The notes beneath the pieces were generated by a model that was not told where the DNA came from, made no database searches, and worked only from the letters and a program-made list of their open reading frames with translations. The translations under genes and the position numbers were made by a program. This document shows positions 1 to 7,209 of a DNA stretch of 21,149 bases, piece by piece; positions within the stretch are counted from its first letter, which is position 1, and every line of letters begins with the position of its first letter. The stretch is from a virus, in IMG/VR virus record IMGVR_UViG_3300020430_001060, positions 1 to 21,149 of that record. One strand, 5' to 3'.

Positions 1-402
1 ACATCTTATTTCTTCTAACCTAGCAATAATTTTTTTGCTAAAAGGAAATCTAATAGCTAACATATCTTCACCGGCGTATGTCATAATTTTTATCCAATGG
101 GATCGATCTATTGTTCTAAGAGGAAACATTAATTCATGCATATACAAATCAATGTCAATATCATTTTTTAAAAATTGATCTCTATATGTTTCAATCTTGC
201 GTTTGACTAATGCATACTGTCTATCAGTCATTGCAATATTTTTGGATAATTGTTTGGCAATGCTTTTTAAAATTTTTACATCTTCACTAAACATTTTGTA
301 ACCATGATCCATTTCTTTTGCATAAATGGGTTTTGGAATGCTTATTCCTGTAAGTAAGGATAGAAGATCCTCGCATGTGGATGGGTGTTTCTCTACTTTC
401 AT
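1..402 (-). CDS. N-terminal 134 residues of an unrecognised phage protein (runs off the window edge)
   Basis: The frame is open from an ATG at 402 to base 1 without a stop, so the 3' end lies outside the window. The 134 visible residues are charged and helical-looking with no membrane segment. Visible landmarks are MTDRQYALVKRKIETYRDQF (about 58-77), LRTIDRSHW (about 95-103) and IRFPFSKKIIARLEEI near the break. A short helical domain followed by a basic RFPFSKK-type stretch can precede the motor of SNF2/DEAD-like phage helicases, but no motor motif is visible, so this is only a guess. The start sits directly under a perfect sigma-70-type promoter whose predicted +1 is the A of this ATG, and there is no Shine-Dalgarno. 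It is the first gene after the glycan island and has its own promoter. Confidence 0.7.
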   Translation of the reverse strand, partial: MKVEKHPSTCEDLLSLLTGISIPKPIYAKEMDHGYKMFSEDVKILKSIAKQLSKNIAMTDRQYALVKRKIETYRDQFLKNDIDIDLYMHELMFPLRTIDRSHWIKIMTYAGEDMLAIRFPFSKKIIARLEEIRC

Positions 403-408
403 ACATTT

Positions 409-437
409 ATTATACTATATTATAGTAAAGATGTCAA
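409..437 (-). promoter_or_regulatory. Perfect sigma-70-type promoter, TTGACA-N17-TATAAT
   Basis: On the minus strand the -35 hexamer TTGACA is at 437-432 and the -10 hexamer TATAAT at 414-409, separated by exactly 17 nt, so both match the bacterial consensus fully. The -35 lies inside the last codons of the preceding glycosyltransferase gene (it encodes Leu-Thr), so promoter and coding sequence overlap. The expected +1 is 402, the first base of the next ATG. The match suggests host-polymerase (early) transcription of the downstream gene independently of the island. Confidence 0.8.
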
Positions 438-1271
438 GCGTTTTATAGGTAATCCTTGAGATATTTCTTCAATAGTCCATTCTGTGTAAGCAATGTCATT
501 TAACCATTGTGTTCTATCAGGCATGACCGGTGTGTTAATTCGTGCAAGATTTGTAGTTCCTACATCATAAGCTAGACTGTCAGGTCCAACAAATACCGGA
601 ATACCTTGCATGACAGCCTGTGTTGCAGGATTACTAGACCAGTTTACAACAGCGTAAGCATCAGAGCAATCAAAGTCAAAGTCGTCATAAGTTCCTTCTA
701 AGTGTTTAGGGGTTTGTATAATTACGTTTGGAAATTCTATTTCTATTGAGGGAATAGGACACCTTGGATGCGGACGTACAACAATTTTTCTGTTTGTGTA
801 TTGACGTATTAATTCTATACAATCAAACACCCAACTTTGTACAGTCTTTTGATTGCGCCATTGGTGACTTTTATTGTGTTGACATGCAATAATTATATCA
901 CCTTGTTCGTTATTGTATTTCCAAGGAGTAAGTGTCAAACCAAGTTTCTTGGCACGAGAATCATCATTACCCTTAGGTCCAAAATTAGCTTCTCTGTTGA
1001 TACCGTCAAGTCCAACTTTCCAAGTGAGGCCTCTCTTTAAGCCTCCTACCTCTAATACAATTACTGGTCGTCCTTCGGCTTTTGCTCTTTCCCATATAGC
1101 TTTGTTTCTAGCCATACGACCATACCACAAAACACTCCAAATAACATCGACATCACTATCCAAATCATTGAAAGCAAGAGTATGACCGTTATCCAAAACG
1201 CTACAACCAAAGGCATCAAAAATAGGTTTAGAATTAAGTGCACCGTTATCTGTCCATAAACTAAATTTCAT
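420..1271 (-). CDS. GT-B-like glycosyltransferase, paralog family member A (capsule-polysaccharide type)
   Basis: A 283-aa soluble protein without signal peptide. Landmarks are a IIIACQ strand (about 126-131), RPHP (166-169), and a C-terminal block VVNWSSNPATQAVMQGIPVF (208-227), followed by a WLNDIAYTEWTIEEISQG tail. The Ser-rich turn, small-x-x-A, G-[IV]-P layout resembles the donor-binding lobe of GT-B enzymes such as capsular Kdo/polysaccharide transferases; that family link is inferred. The same blocks recur in the proteins at 2097-3041, 3034-3882 and 12567-13337, so it is one of four paralogs. It begins 11 nt inside the end of the upstream gene and has only a weak Shine-Dalgarno. Sugar donor and acceptor cannot be read from sequence. 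Its last codons carry the -35 box of the next promoter. Confidence 0.75.
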   Translation of the reverse strand: MKFSLWTDNGALNSKPIFDAFGCSVLDNGHTLAFNDLDSDVDVIWSVLWYGRMARNKAIWERAKAEGRPVIVLEVGGLKRGLTWKVGLDGINREANFGPKGNDDSRAKKLGLTLTPWKYNNEQGDIIIACQHNKSHQWRNQKTVQSWVFDCIELIRQYTNRKIVVRPHPRCPIPSIEIEFPNVIIQTPKHLEGTYDDFDFDCSDAYAVVNWSSNPATQAVMQGIPVFVGPDSLAYDVGTTNLARINTPVMPDRTQWLNDIAYTEWTIEEISQGLPIKRLTSLL

Positions 1272-2109
1272 TCCAGTATGCTTCTGTCCTATTCACCATT
1301 AGATCTTTTGACAAGCTCTTCTTTGTATTTTTTCTGTCACCTTTCATATGATCAATCCATGTGCCTAGTACAGAATTAATTAATGGGTGACCGCCTCCGC
1401 CTGTCTTTGCTGTTCTTATATACATTTCTGCACTGTAATCTAAAACTTCTGGATAGTAATCTTTCATAGCATTTAAAATGTTTCCAAACACGAACGAGTC
1501 GTGCCATTCTTCTAATTTGAATATACCATTTTCTGGATCTTGATATACACGTTCAAATTCTTTGAGAAAGTCCTGACAGATCGTATCTTTCAAATTCAAA
1601 CCATAAAATCCGCACTCTGGCCATGTTTGTGATCCTTTACCTCTACCTACATAGGTTAACCATTTGTCTGAAGGTAGCAAAGATAAAAATTGTTCGTATG
1701 ACCACGGACTATGTACAAACGTATCTGCATCCATCCATACACACCAGTCTGTGCTTCTTTGACAAGCGTCGAACACTGCATATACTTTATTTGCAAAACG
1801 TATTGCGTCCCACTTAAATTTTTTATGCCAGTCTCGTGGACGTCTTGCTTTTATTTCATCTGGTGGAATTCCGTTTGCTCTTGGATCATTTGCCCATCTT
1901 TCTTTAAACGCATTTAGCTTTGGTAAGTTTTGTTTTGCATCTAAAATAGTAATTTGATTTGGATCAGGATTTGTAGGAGAACAATCTTCAGCATATACAA
2001 GTAGAGTAATTCTTTTATCAACTTGTTTTGCAAAACTTTCTATGAAACGTTGCCCATACAAATCCATACCTGGTTTATGAAACGTTGTGCAAACTACTAT
2101 GTTGCCCAT
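1261..2109 (-). CDS. GT-A-fold glycosyltransferase with DAD motif
   Basis: A 282-aa protein probably transferring a sugar from a nucleotide donor in the cytoplasm. It opens with a beta-strand start (MGNIVVCTTFHKPG) and carries WCVWMDADTFVHSPW, with the metal-binding DxD (Asp127-Ala-Asp129) typical of GT-A enzymes. A later EEWHDSFVF segment (about 212-220) could supply the catalytic acid side. No membrane segment is seen. The start was set at the ATG at 2109 because GAGGG (2117-2121) lies 7 nt upstream; an in-frame ATG at 2133 would extend it 8 residues but lacks an equivalent site. It overlaps the upstream gene by 13 nt and the next by 11 nt, implying coupled translation. Family subtype and substrate are not determinable here. 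Confidence 0.78.
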   Translation of the reverse strand: MGNIVVCTTFHKPGMDLYGQRFIESFAKQVDKRITLLVYAEDCSPTNPDPNQITILDAKQNLPKLNAFKERWANDPRANGIPPDEIKARRPRDWHKKFKWDAIRFANKVYAVFDACQRSTDWCVWMDADTFVHSPWSYEQFLSLLPSDKWLTYVGRGKGSQTWPECGFYGLNLKDTICQDFLKEFERVYQDPENGIFKLEEWHDSFVFGNILNAMKDYYPEVLDYSAEMYIRTAKTGGGGHPLINSVLGTWIDHMKGDRKNTKKSLSKDLMVNRTEAYWNEI

Positions 2110-3041
2110 GACCAATCCCTCATATGTTTCCAACAGTCGCCGTTACGTAGTTCATCTAATCTCCAATGACTCATTGCTAATCTTCTTAACCATTGTTCTC
2201 TATCAAAATCTCTATTTGGATTTTCAATTTCTCTTATATCCGTATTGGCTACTTCTGCGGCTTGACTTCTAGCTGGATCTAAAACAAATACAGGAACTCC
2301 TTCTACCGCTGATACAACACCAGGACTACTGTTATAGCTAATAACACACCAAGCATCATGCATATCTTTTAATAAACTTACGCTAGGAGAAGAATATCTT
2401 ACCTTATGTCCTATAGCTTTTAATTGCATCATATGTTTATGGTTGTGTTTATCACCTGGATGAAACCTAACCATTATAGGTCTATCTGAATATCTTCTAA
2501 TGTTTTGCAGTAATAAGTGTAACCAATTAATAACAGCCATACCATCCATGCTCCAACCATTGTCTCTTTGACATGCGATTAGAATATATTCGCCAGTTGT
2601 TTTCCATGGTTTGATTTGTAACCCTAGTCTGTCACGCATCTCTGCCCAACGGTTTGCATTTATTTTTGAATCGCAATACTCTCCTGTGTTAGGAAATATA
2701 CCATCATAACTATATCGTAGATATGTATTCTTGTTACCAGGATCATATGCTAAAAATAAATTTGCATCTGCAATAATTGTTCTACGATTGATTGCTTTTT
2801 GTCCTTCTATTACTTGTCTTCTTAAGTTCAAATGCGGAACATGTTTACTACCAGGATGCACAAATCCTTGCAATAATCCTACGTCAGCAGGTTCATAATG
2901 AAACGTGTTAATTATTGTTCCCTTATCTCCTATCTTAGAAACTCCTTCTATAAAGTATTCTAACAGTTTAGGCTTTTCTGGATTTTTATTTCCAGGCGGA
3001 ATAGCTTTCATATAAGCATTTACTTTTAATTGATTAGTCAT
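2097..3041 (-). CDS. GT-B-like glycosyltransferase, paralog family member B
   Basis: At 314 aa this is the largest of the four GT-B-like paralogs. It shares with the protein at 420-1271 the series LGLQIKPW (about 139-146), ILIACQ (153-158), VRFHPGD (191-197) and the block VISYNSSPGVVSAVEGVPVF (233-252), then a REQWLRRLAMSHWRLDELRNG tail. This order of acceptor lobe, basic H-P strand, and Ser/Gly donor-binding turn suits GT-B enzymes related to capsule polysaccharide transferases. The match is by eye, not by profile. The ATG at 3041 has GAGGAG about 10 nt upstream and lies inside the end of the previous gene (8-nt overlap). No signal peptide or transmembrane helix is seen, so it should act in the cytoplasm or at the inner membrane face. 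Confidence 0.75.
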   Translation of the reverse strand: MTNQLKVNAYMKAIPPGNKNPEKPKLLEYFIEGVSKIGDKGTIINTFHYEPADVGLLQGFVHPGSKHVPHLNLRRQVIEGQKAINRRTIIADANLFLAYDPGNKNTYLRYSYDGIFPNTGEYCDSKINANRWAEMRDRLGLQIKPWKTTGEYILIACQRDNGWSMDGMAVINWLHLLLQNIRRYSDRPIMVRFHPGDKHNHKHMMQLKAIGHKVRYSSPSVSLLKDMHDAWCVISYNSSPGVVSAVEGVPVFVLDPARSQAAEVANTDIREIENPNRDFDREQWLRRLAMSHWRLDELRNGDCWKHMRDWSWAT

Positions 3042-3882
3042 AGAGTTCCATCTCCTCTATCAATCTTAGTGCATAACCATTTGAAAATTCGTTTATCGTA
3101 TACTGACAATAAGCAAGATAATGTAATAAATTTTTAAATTCGTCTGCTGAAGGATATGTTGGATCTTCTATCCTTGAAAGGTCTTTGTTTGCAACAGTAT
3201 CTACACAGGAAGGAGCCATTGTGAATGCTGGTATGCCATAGTGCATTGCCTCTAATGCGGCCATGCTTTGGTATGTAACCAAAGCCCATATATCTTCTTT
3301 GAAACATTGAGCGGCGACTGATTTATCCTTAATCCTGTCTGGCCTCAGTCCTTTATCTCTTACAATGATCTCTCTCTTGGTATATTTTCTTAGTTCTTGA
3401 ATAGTATCTTGTACCCATTTGTCCCTATCAACTTTATAAAATTGACATGGTTTTTCAGATGGTGTTACAAGTAGTATGGGTCCATTTTTTAATCTATTAC
3501 CAGCAGGCACCTTAAATCCGCCATATGTCATATACGGTGCCAAGTTACATAAAATATCAAATCTATCACTAGGCATGTTAGGCTTTGGCTTTGTATGTTG
3601 GATATTGTTTTTTACAACCCTATACCAAGTTTTTCTTTTCATTAAGTTACCAATGTATCCGTTATCTACGTAATAAAAAGTTCTTCCTGTTTCCCAACAT
3701 TTCCAAATTTCTTTACGTTTGGTCATGCTTCTGAAGGTAATAGGATATTCAATTGGCCATGGAGAATCATGCAATTTACTTGATATATCTTTTCTATCTA
3801 TAACAAGTGCATTTGTTCCGTGTTGCCAATGCTTTAGGATTTCATCAGTTCCATCCAGCATCAACATTTGCTTAGGCATCAT
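3034..3882 (-). CDS. GT-B-like glycosyltransferase, paralog family member C
   Basis: A 282-aa protein whose N-terminal half contains FYYVDNGYIGN (about 69-79), shared almost exactly with the protein at 12567-13337 (FFHIDNGYIGN). The C-terminal half has EIIVRDKGLRP, then LVTYQSMAALEAMHYGIPAF (201-220) and LAYCQYTINEFSNG (256-269), the family signature also found in members A and B. It therefore links the two subtypes: the D-N-G-Y-I-G-N pair (C and D) and the R-x-H-P pair (A and B). A sugar transfer role to a surface-type glycan is inferred. Two adjacent ATGs occur; the first (3882) is better spaced from a GGAG site. It overlaps the upstream gene by 11 nt and the downstream one by 8 nt. Confidence 0.75.
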   Translation of the reverse strand: MMPKQMLMLDGTDEILKHWQHGTNALVIDRKDISSKLHDSPWPIEYPITFRSMTKRKEIWKCWETGRTFYYVDNGYIGNLMKRKTWYRVVKNNIQHTKPKPNMPSDRFDILCNLAPYMTYGGFKVPAGNRLKNGPILLVTPSEKPCQFYKVDRDKWVQDTIQELRKYTKREIIVRDKGLRPDRIKDKSVAAQCFKEDIWALVTYQSMAALEAMHYGIPAFTMAPSCVDTVANKDLSRIEDPTYPSADEFKNLLHYLAYCQYTINEFSNGYALRLIEEMELYD

Positions 3883-4585
3883 TATTATTTGCTCCGTGCA
3901 TCATATTATGTAATTCATTTTTCCAAAGTTGATGATACGTGCAGTATCTATAATTTTCAAACCAAGGACCGCCTTCTGTATAGTGTATAGCTTTTGGTTT
4001 TCCATCTTCAGGTTCAGTATACCAATCTACCAACCAGTTCCATTCATGGCTTACTTCGCCAACTTCTGAATCGTCCAGCCAAGCAAATCTATGTAGATAT
4101 TTTCCTGTAGTGTCTGGATTGTTTACAAGTTCGGTTGTAACTGCTTTGTTCTTTTCATGCCCACAGTTCCATAACACCATTGAACTCCAATTTTTTCTTG
4201 GATATAATGTCTGTTGTTGTCCGTCCATTTTAGTACCTGGCTTCGGAGTGTGGTCATGATGGGCACACATTACTGCATACTTGTCGTCAGCTAAATCAAA
4301 TAGATTTTGAACATCTTCTAAAAATATAAAATCACAATCGCAAAACAATGCCCAACCGCTAAAGTTAGTAAGTTCAGGAATTAAAAATCTACTAAAGGTA
4401 AATTCAGTAGAACCAAGTTTGTCTGTGTCTCTTTTATACCAACCTTGTTCTCTTAAGTCAGTGAGTTTCAAAGGTATCACTTCTACATTTTTATTTCTTG
4501 CTTCAAGGCTGTGTTTACAAACCTGCCATGCTACATCTTCTCTGGTATCGTAACCAACAAATACTTTTAATTTATCTTCTTTCAA
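3872..4585 (-). CDS. GT-A-like glycosyltransferase with DCD motif; probable TTG start
   Basis: A 237-aa protein starting KEDKLKVFVGYDTRED, a nucleotide-sugar binding first strand as in GT8-like enzymes. It carries WALFCDCDFIFLEDV with the DxD at residues 83-85 and a later IHYTEGGPWFENY region, where GT8-type proteins often have a conserved His/Gly-Pro-W motif. It probably transfers a hexose from a nucleotide donor. The reading frame can be extended to an ATG at 4612, but that ATG has no Shine-Dalgarno. The TTG at 4585 has GGAGGA (4591-4596) 5 nt upstream, gives a 14-nt overlap typical of this operon, and places the first strand near the N-terminus, so TTG is preferred. Acceptor unknown. Confidence 0.75.
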   Translation of the reverse strand: MKEDKLKVFVGYDTREDVAWQVCKHSLEARNKNVEVIPLKLTDLREQGWYKRDTDKLGSTEFTFSRFLIPELTNFSGWALFCDCDFIFLEDVQNLFDLADDKYAVMCAHHDHTPKPGTKMDGQQQTLYPRKNWSSMVLWNCGHEKNKAVTTELVNNPDTTGKYLHRFAWLDDSEVGEVSHEWNWLVDWYTEPEDGKPKAIHYTEGGPWFENYRYCTYHQLWKNELHNMMHGANNNDA

Positions 4586-5342
4586 TGTCTTCCTCCACAC
4601 AGTTCTCACCATATTGTATTTCTACAACTTTCAAAGGCTTATCTGTTTCATTTGCCAGCATGTGCCATTGGCGTCTTGGAATGTGTAAAGACTTGTGTTT
4701 TTCATATGTATTAAGTGTAATATCTGTTGATACATCTAATCCGTAAACTGATGCTACTCCTTCTGATACAAACCAATGCTCTGCTCTTTGTTCATGGCGT
4801 TGCATACTTAATTTCTTTCCAGGGTCAACTGTAAGTTCTTTTACTTTCACGTGCGGACCATATTCATGCAACACTCGATAATATCCCCATTCCCTTTCGG
4901 TTTTAGGTTCTTTCCATTCCTGAAGTATCCAACTTGATGAATTTTTTTTGAAATCTCCACCGACACCAAAAGCAAACTCAACCTGTGAACTATCTCCATA
5001 CATAGTTAATTCTGGAATATTGTCTTTGTCTCTATCTCCGCCATTGGCGAAAATAATTTTTTTATTATGTGCTTGTGTACATTGTAATTTAAAAATTGCT
5101 CCACAGGCAGAACCATCTGAATCGTCCCACGACACAGTATCGTCCACCATTTTTAGATTACTAACAATAGCATGTCTTTCTGCAAAAGGCATAAATGGTC
5201 GACCCTTTTTCCTAGTTAACCATTCGTCGGTATTGACGCCTACTATTAATTTGTCACCTAGCTTTTTTGCTTCGTTGAATAAATCTATATGACCTGAATG
5301 AAGAGGATCAAATCCTCCCGTGACTAAAACAATACGTTCCAT
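4572..5342 (-). CDS. Fusion of an HxGH nucleotidyltransferase and a mannose-6-phosphate-isomerase-type cupin
   Basis: A 256-aa two-domain protein. Residues 1-145 form a cytidylyltransferase-like fold: VTGGFDPLHSGH with the HxGH nucleotide-binding motif at 15-18, IVGVNTDEW, ANGGDR (99-104) and an SSSWI segment (135-139) in the place of the family's C-terminal Ser/Thr motif. This class includes RfaE2/HldE and TagD enzymes, which activate sugar or polyol phosphates with CTP or ATP. Residues about 151-246 are a cupin like the C-terminus of type II phosphomannose isomerases: WGYYRVL, VKVKELTVDPGKKLSMQRHEQRAEHW (metal-site type His residues at 183 and 189), and HIPRRQWH. The known partner of that cupin is a GT-A guanylyltransferase, so this pairing is unusual. 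Likely it makes an activated sugar precursor for the island; product uncertain. No clear Shine-Dalgarno precedes the ATG, but an ATAAATA box does. Confidence 0.82.
   Translation of the reverse strand: MERIVLVTGGFDPLHSGHIDLFNEAKKLGDKLIVGVNTDEWLTRKKGRPFMPFAERHAIVSNLKMVDDTVSWDDSDGSACGAIFKLQCTQAHNKKIIFANGGDRDKDNIPELTMYGDSSQVEFAFGVGGDFKKNSSSWILQEWKEPKTEREWGYYRVLHEYGPHVKVKELTVDPGKKLSMQRHEQRAEHWFVSEGVASVYGLDVSTDITLNTYEKHKSLHIPRRQWHMLANETDKPLKVVEIQYGENCVEEDIERR
4591..4596 (-). promoter_or_regulatory. Strong Shine-Dalgarno GGAGGA supporting a TTG start
   Basis: GGAGGA on the minus strand lies 5 nt before the TTG at 4585 and inside the last codons of the nucleotidyltransferase-cupin gene. The alternative ATG at 4612 is preceded by AAATACAAT with no comparable site, so this element decides the start of the glycosyltransferase at 3872-4585. 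Confidence 0.6.
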
Positions 5343-5347
5343 GTAGA

Positions 5348-5355
5348 TATTTATG
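5348..5355 (-). promoter_or_regulatory. Late-promoter-like box CATAAATA 5 nt before an ATG
   Basis: In the 20-nt gap before the nucleotidyltransferase-cupin gene, the minus strand reads CATAAATA, matching 7 of 8 positions of the T4 late box TATAAATA. It ends exactly 5 nt before the ATG at 5342, so transcription would begin at or next to the start codon. There is no Shine-Dalgarno. In an AT-rich genome this could be chance. Confidence 0.4.
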
Positions 5356-5362
5356 TACGCAG

Positions 5363-6034
5363 TTATTTACTGGTTGTTGATTTGATGCCTTGGCATTTTG
5401 TTATGTATGGTTTGTAACAACGGATCCACGGACAAAGTTGTTTGCACATTATGGCATCATTTGGCCACCAACCTATGTCTTCTTGTAGTTGCATTACTTC
5501 ACGTGCCGCTTTAGGAAATATAACATAGGCACTGTGTCCTGGTAATCCTTGAGGCACATCATTACCAGTAAGCCAAGGAACCTCGTTTACTCCGTTATGT
5601 AACTGTTTGTCATATTCTTTTGCCGAGAACGTAGCACCTATTGGATTGTTTATACTTATAGCACCTTCATCTGGCCACCATTCCAAAATTCCCATATCAA
5701 ATTGTTTTGTAAAAATAGCATCATGTTCTAAGATTAAGATTGGACGATTGAGTGATACACATTTACGCCAAAGCATGTAATGACTCTGTGCCGCCGCTAT
5801 ACGTTTATTGTTATCATAAGTTTTGTAAGCAGAAAGTATTAATCCAGTTTTAGGGCACTTTTGTTTTTTCCTTAAAGGCCAAGTGTAATTTACTTGCCAC
5901 ATGTTTTCAGGAGTTATTGCAGGAAATTTTTGCACATCTAAATGAGATTTCGTATCTATTATACTTTGCACACAACGATCAGAAAACATTTCACTGTCCT
6001 CATGTCCTTGTATGTAAATTACAAATGCGTCCAT
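5363..6034 (-). CDS. GT25-like (LPS-type) glycosyltransferase, 223 aa
   Basis: A 223-aa protein organised like glycosyltransferase family 25 (LPS galactosyltransferase type). It has an opening AFVIYIQGHEDSEMFSDRC, a middle helix RIAAAQSHYMLWRKCV (78-93), then ILILEHDAIF with Glu-His-Asp at 103-105 in the place of the family's E-D-D/DxD metal site, then GLPGHSAYVIFPKAAREVM (163-181) and WWPNDAIM (189-196). The same segments occur in order in the protein at 10468-11037. It probably adds a hexose to a growing glycan. Stop and start abut the upstream gene (TAAATG), giving tight coupling; the usual Shine-Dalgarno is not evident. The His in the metal motif makes activity worth testing. Confidence 0.75.
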   Translation of the reverse strand: MDAFVIYIQGHEDSEMFSDRCVQSIIDTKSHLDVQKFPAITPENMWQVNYTWPLRKKQKCPKTGLILSAYKTYDNNKRIAAAQSHYMLWRKCVSLNRPILILEHDAIFTKQFDMGILEWWPDEGAISINNPIGATFSAKEYDKQLHNGVNEVPWLTGNDVPQGLPGHSAYVIFPKAAREVMQLQEDIGWWPNDAIMCKQLCPWIRCYKPYITKCQGIKSTTSK

Positions 6035-6622
6035 TTATTTTTCTATTTTTAAAATATAACTGTCTTGTTTCTTTTTACTACGCCAATCGTGATGTGTCAC
6101 TTTATATTTTCCTATTGATTCTAACAGCTGGCTCCATTTTTCATGTGTGAAATCTTGTGCATGACTTTTAATCCACGGATGGTTCATGCTTACCTTATCT
6201 AAATTCCATACATCTTCTATGTAATATGTGTCTGTAAATTCTATTAGGTTTTCAAATGTTTTACGCTGTCCATCCGGAGTATGCAACCCGTCATCAATAA
6301 TAAAATCAAATTTTACATTTAATTTTTTGAAATAATCATAGCACTCCTTAGAAGTACTATCTAGTACTGCGTATTTTACTCTAATATTATTCAACATAGG
6401 AAGAGCAGTAGGATGTACTCTTTCGAATGTATCAATAGTATAAATGTCTGCATTTATAAAATAGTCTAACCATACATTTATACTTTCGCCCCTAAATGTT
6501 CCGACTTCTAAAATATTAATATTTTTCTTACGTAGGTGTTCGAAGTCAGCTTCATACAGTTCACTGTAGTTGTGCCAAATTTTTTCACAACTATGTTTTT
6601 TAAAAAGTTCTATCATGTTCAT
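6035..6622 (-). CDS. SAM-dependent methyltransferase-like protein, 195 aa
   Basis: A 195-aa class I methyltransferase-like protein. ILEVGTFRGES (37-47) is motif I for SAM binding, followed by YTIDTFERV (61-69), the acidic end of the second strand. FDFIIDDGLHTPDGQRKTFENL (106-126) and YYIEDVW (133-139) match the metal-associated Asp/His pattern of Methyltransf_24-type and cephalosporin-hydroxylase-like proteins of sugar clusters. It could O-methylate a sugar or nucleotide sugar. ATG at 6622 has GAGG 7 nt upstream and overlaps the stop of the upstream methyltransferase by 4 nt, so the two are a coupled pair. The pair shares fold but little direct sequence, so they probably act at different positions. 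Confidence 0.75.
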   Translation of the reverse strand: MNMIELFKKHSCEKIWHNYSELYEADFEHLRKKNINILEVGTFRGESINVWLDYFINADIYTIDTFERVHPTALPMLNNIRVKYAVLDSTSKECYDYFKKLNVKFDFIIDDGLHTPDGQRKTFENLIEFTDTYYIEDVWNLDKVSMNHPWIKSHAQDFTHEKWSQLLESIGKYKVTHHDWRSKKKQDSYILKIEK

Positions 6623-7191
6623 AGTTGTACCTCAAACTGATCTGTATGAAAATTATTTAAAGTATATCCAGTGTTTTTAATAAATTGGTCAACAGCATCT
6701 TTTACTCCTTGTTTTTTCGGACCATAATCATCTCCCAAAAGTTTTCCTCCTGGTTTGATAAATTTAACTGCATTTGTTAAATCATGAAGACAGCCGTTGT
6801 AGGAATGACTTGCATCAACATAGATCCAGTCAAGTTGTCCAGTAAATGTGTTAAACCATTCTGATGTTGGCATTCTATGAATAGTAACAGGCCTTCCATA
6901 AAACCTTGTCTTTACACCTTCATAGATTTTATCATAATATTTTTTGAAGCCTTCTGTAGTTGCTTCGCCTGTAAGTTTTGAATATCTATCTAAATATGCC
7001 TGGTAGCCACCAAATTCATTTGATTCTTCAAAAACTTCTGGTGCCCATGCATCGACTAAATGAATATGTGTGGCACGTTTTAGAAACTTGAGAGAACTGT
7101 CACCTTTCCAGACACCTAGTTCTGCACCAACGCTATATTCGGGTATACGTTTCCAAGTTTCGTCTGTTCCTGGATTGTTGCCAAACATCAT
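6619..7191 (-). CDS. SAM-dependent methyltransferase (Methyltransf_24 type), 190 aa
   Basis: A 190-aa protein with AELGVWKGDSS (23-33) as the SAM-binding glycine loop, IHLVDAW (43-49) ending the second strand in Asp, and LDWIYVDASHSYNGCLHDL (120-138), the VDASHSYxxxxxDL motif of Methyltransf_24 enzymes, then IKPGGKLLGDDYG (145-157). This strongly suggests a class I methyltransferase acting on a sugar hydroxyl, as relatives do in O-antigen and rhamnose-methylation clusters; the substrate is inferred. An 18-nt gap separates it from the upstream gene; AAGGA lies 9 nt before the ATG at 7191 (a second Met follows at once). Its stop overlaps the next methyltransferase start by 4 nt. Confidence 0.8.
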   Translation of the reverse strand: MMFGNNPGTDETWKRIPEYSVGAELGVWKGDSSLKFLKRATHIHLVDAWAPEVFEESNEFGGYQAYLDRYSKLTGEATTEGFKKYYDKIYEGVKTRFYGRPVTIHRMPTSEWFNTFTGQLDWIYVDASHSYNGCLHDLTNAVKFIKPGGKLLGDDYGPKKQGVKDAVDQFIKNTGYTLNNFHTDQFEVQL

Positions 7192-7209
7192 AACATTTTT
7201 TCCTTCATG

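Noticed and set aside
1-402. Calling the truncated first gene UvsW or gp41 helicase
   Set aside because: Its N-terminus does not resemble the T4 UvsW or gp41 starts as I know them, and no helicase motif lies within the window.
933-938. Another TTGACA-like hexamer inside the glycosyltransferase at 420-1271
   Set aside because: No good -10 at 16-18 nt; coding sequence explains it.
2110-2133. Earlier ATG for the GT-A gene ending at 1261
   Set aside because: It would increase the overlap to 37 nt and lacks a ribosome site, whereas the ATG at 2109 has GAGGG 7 nt upstream.
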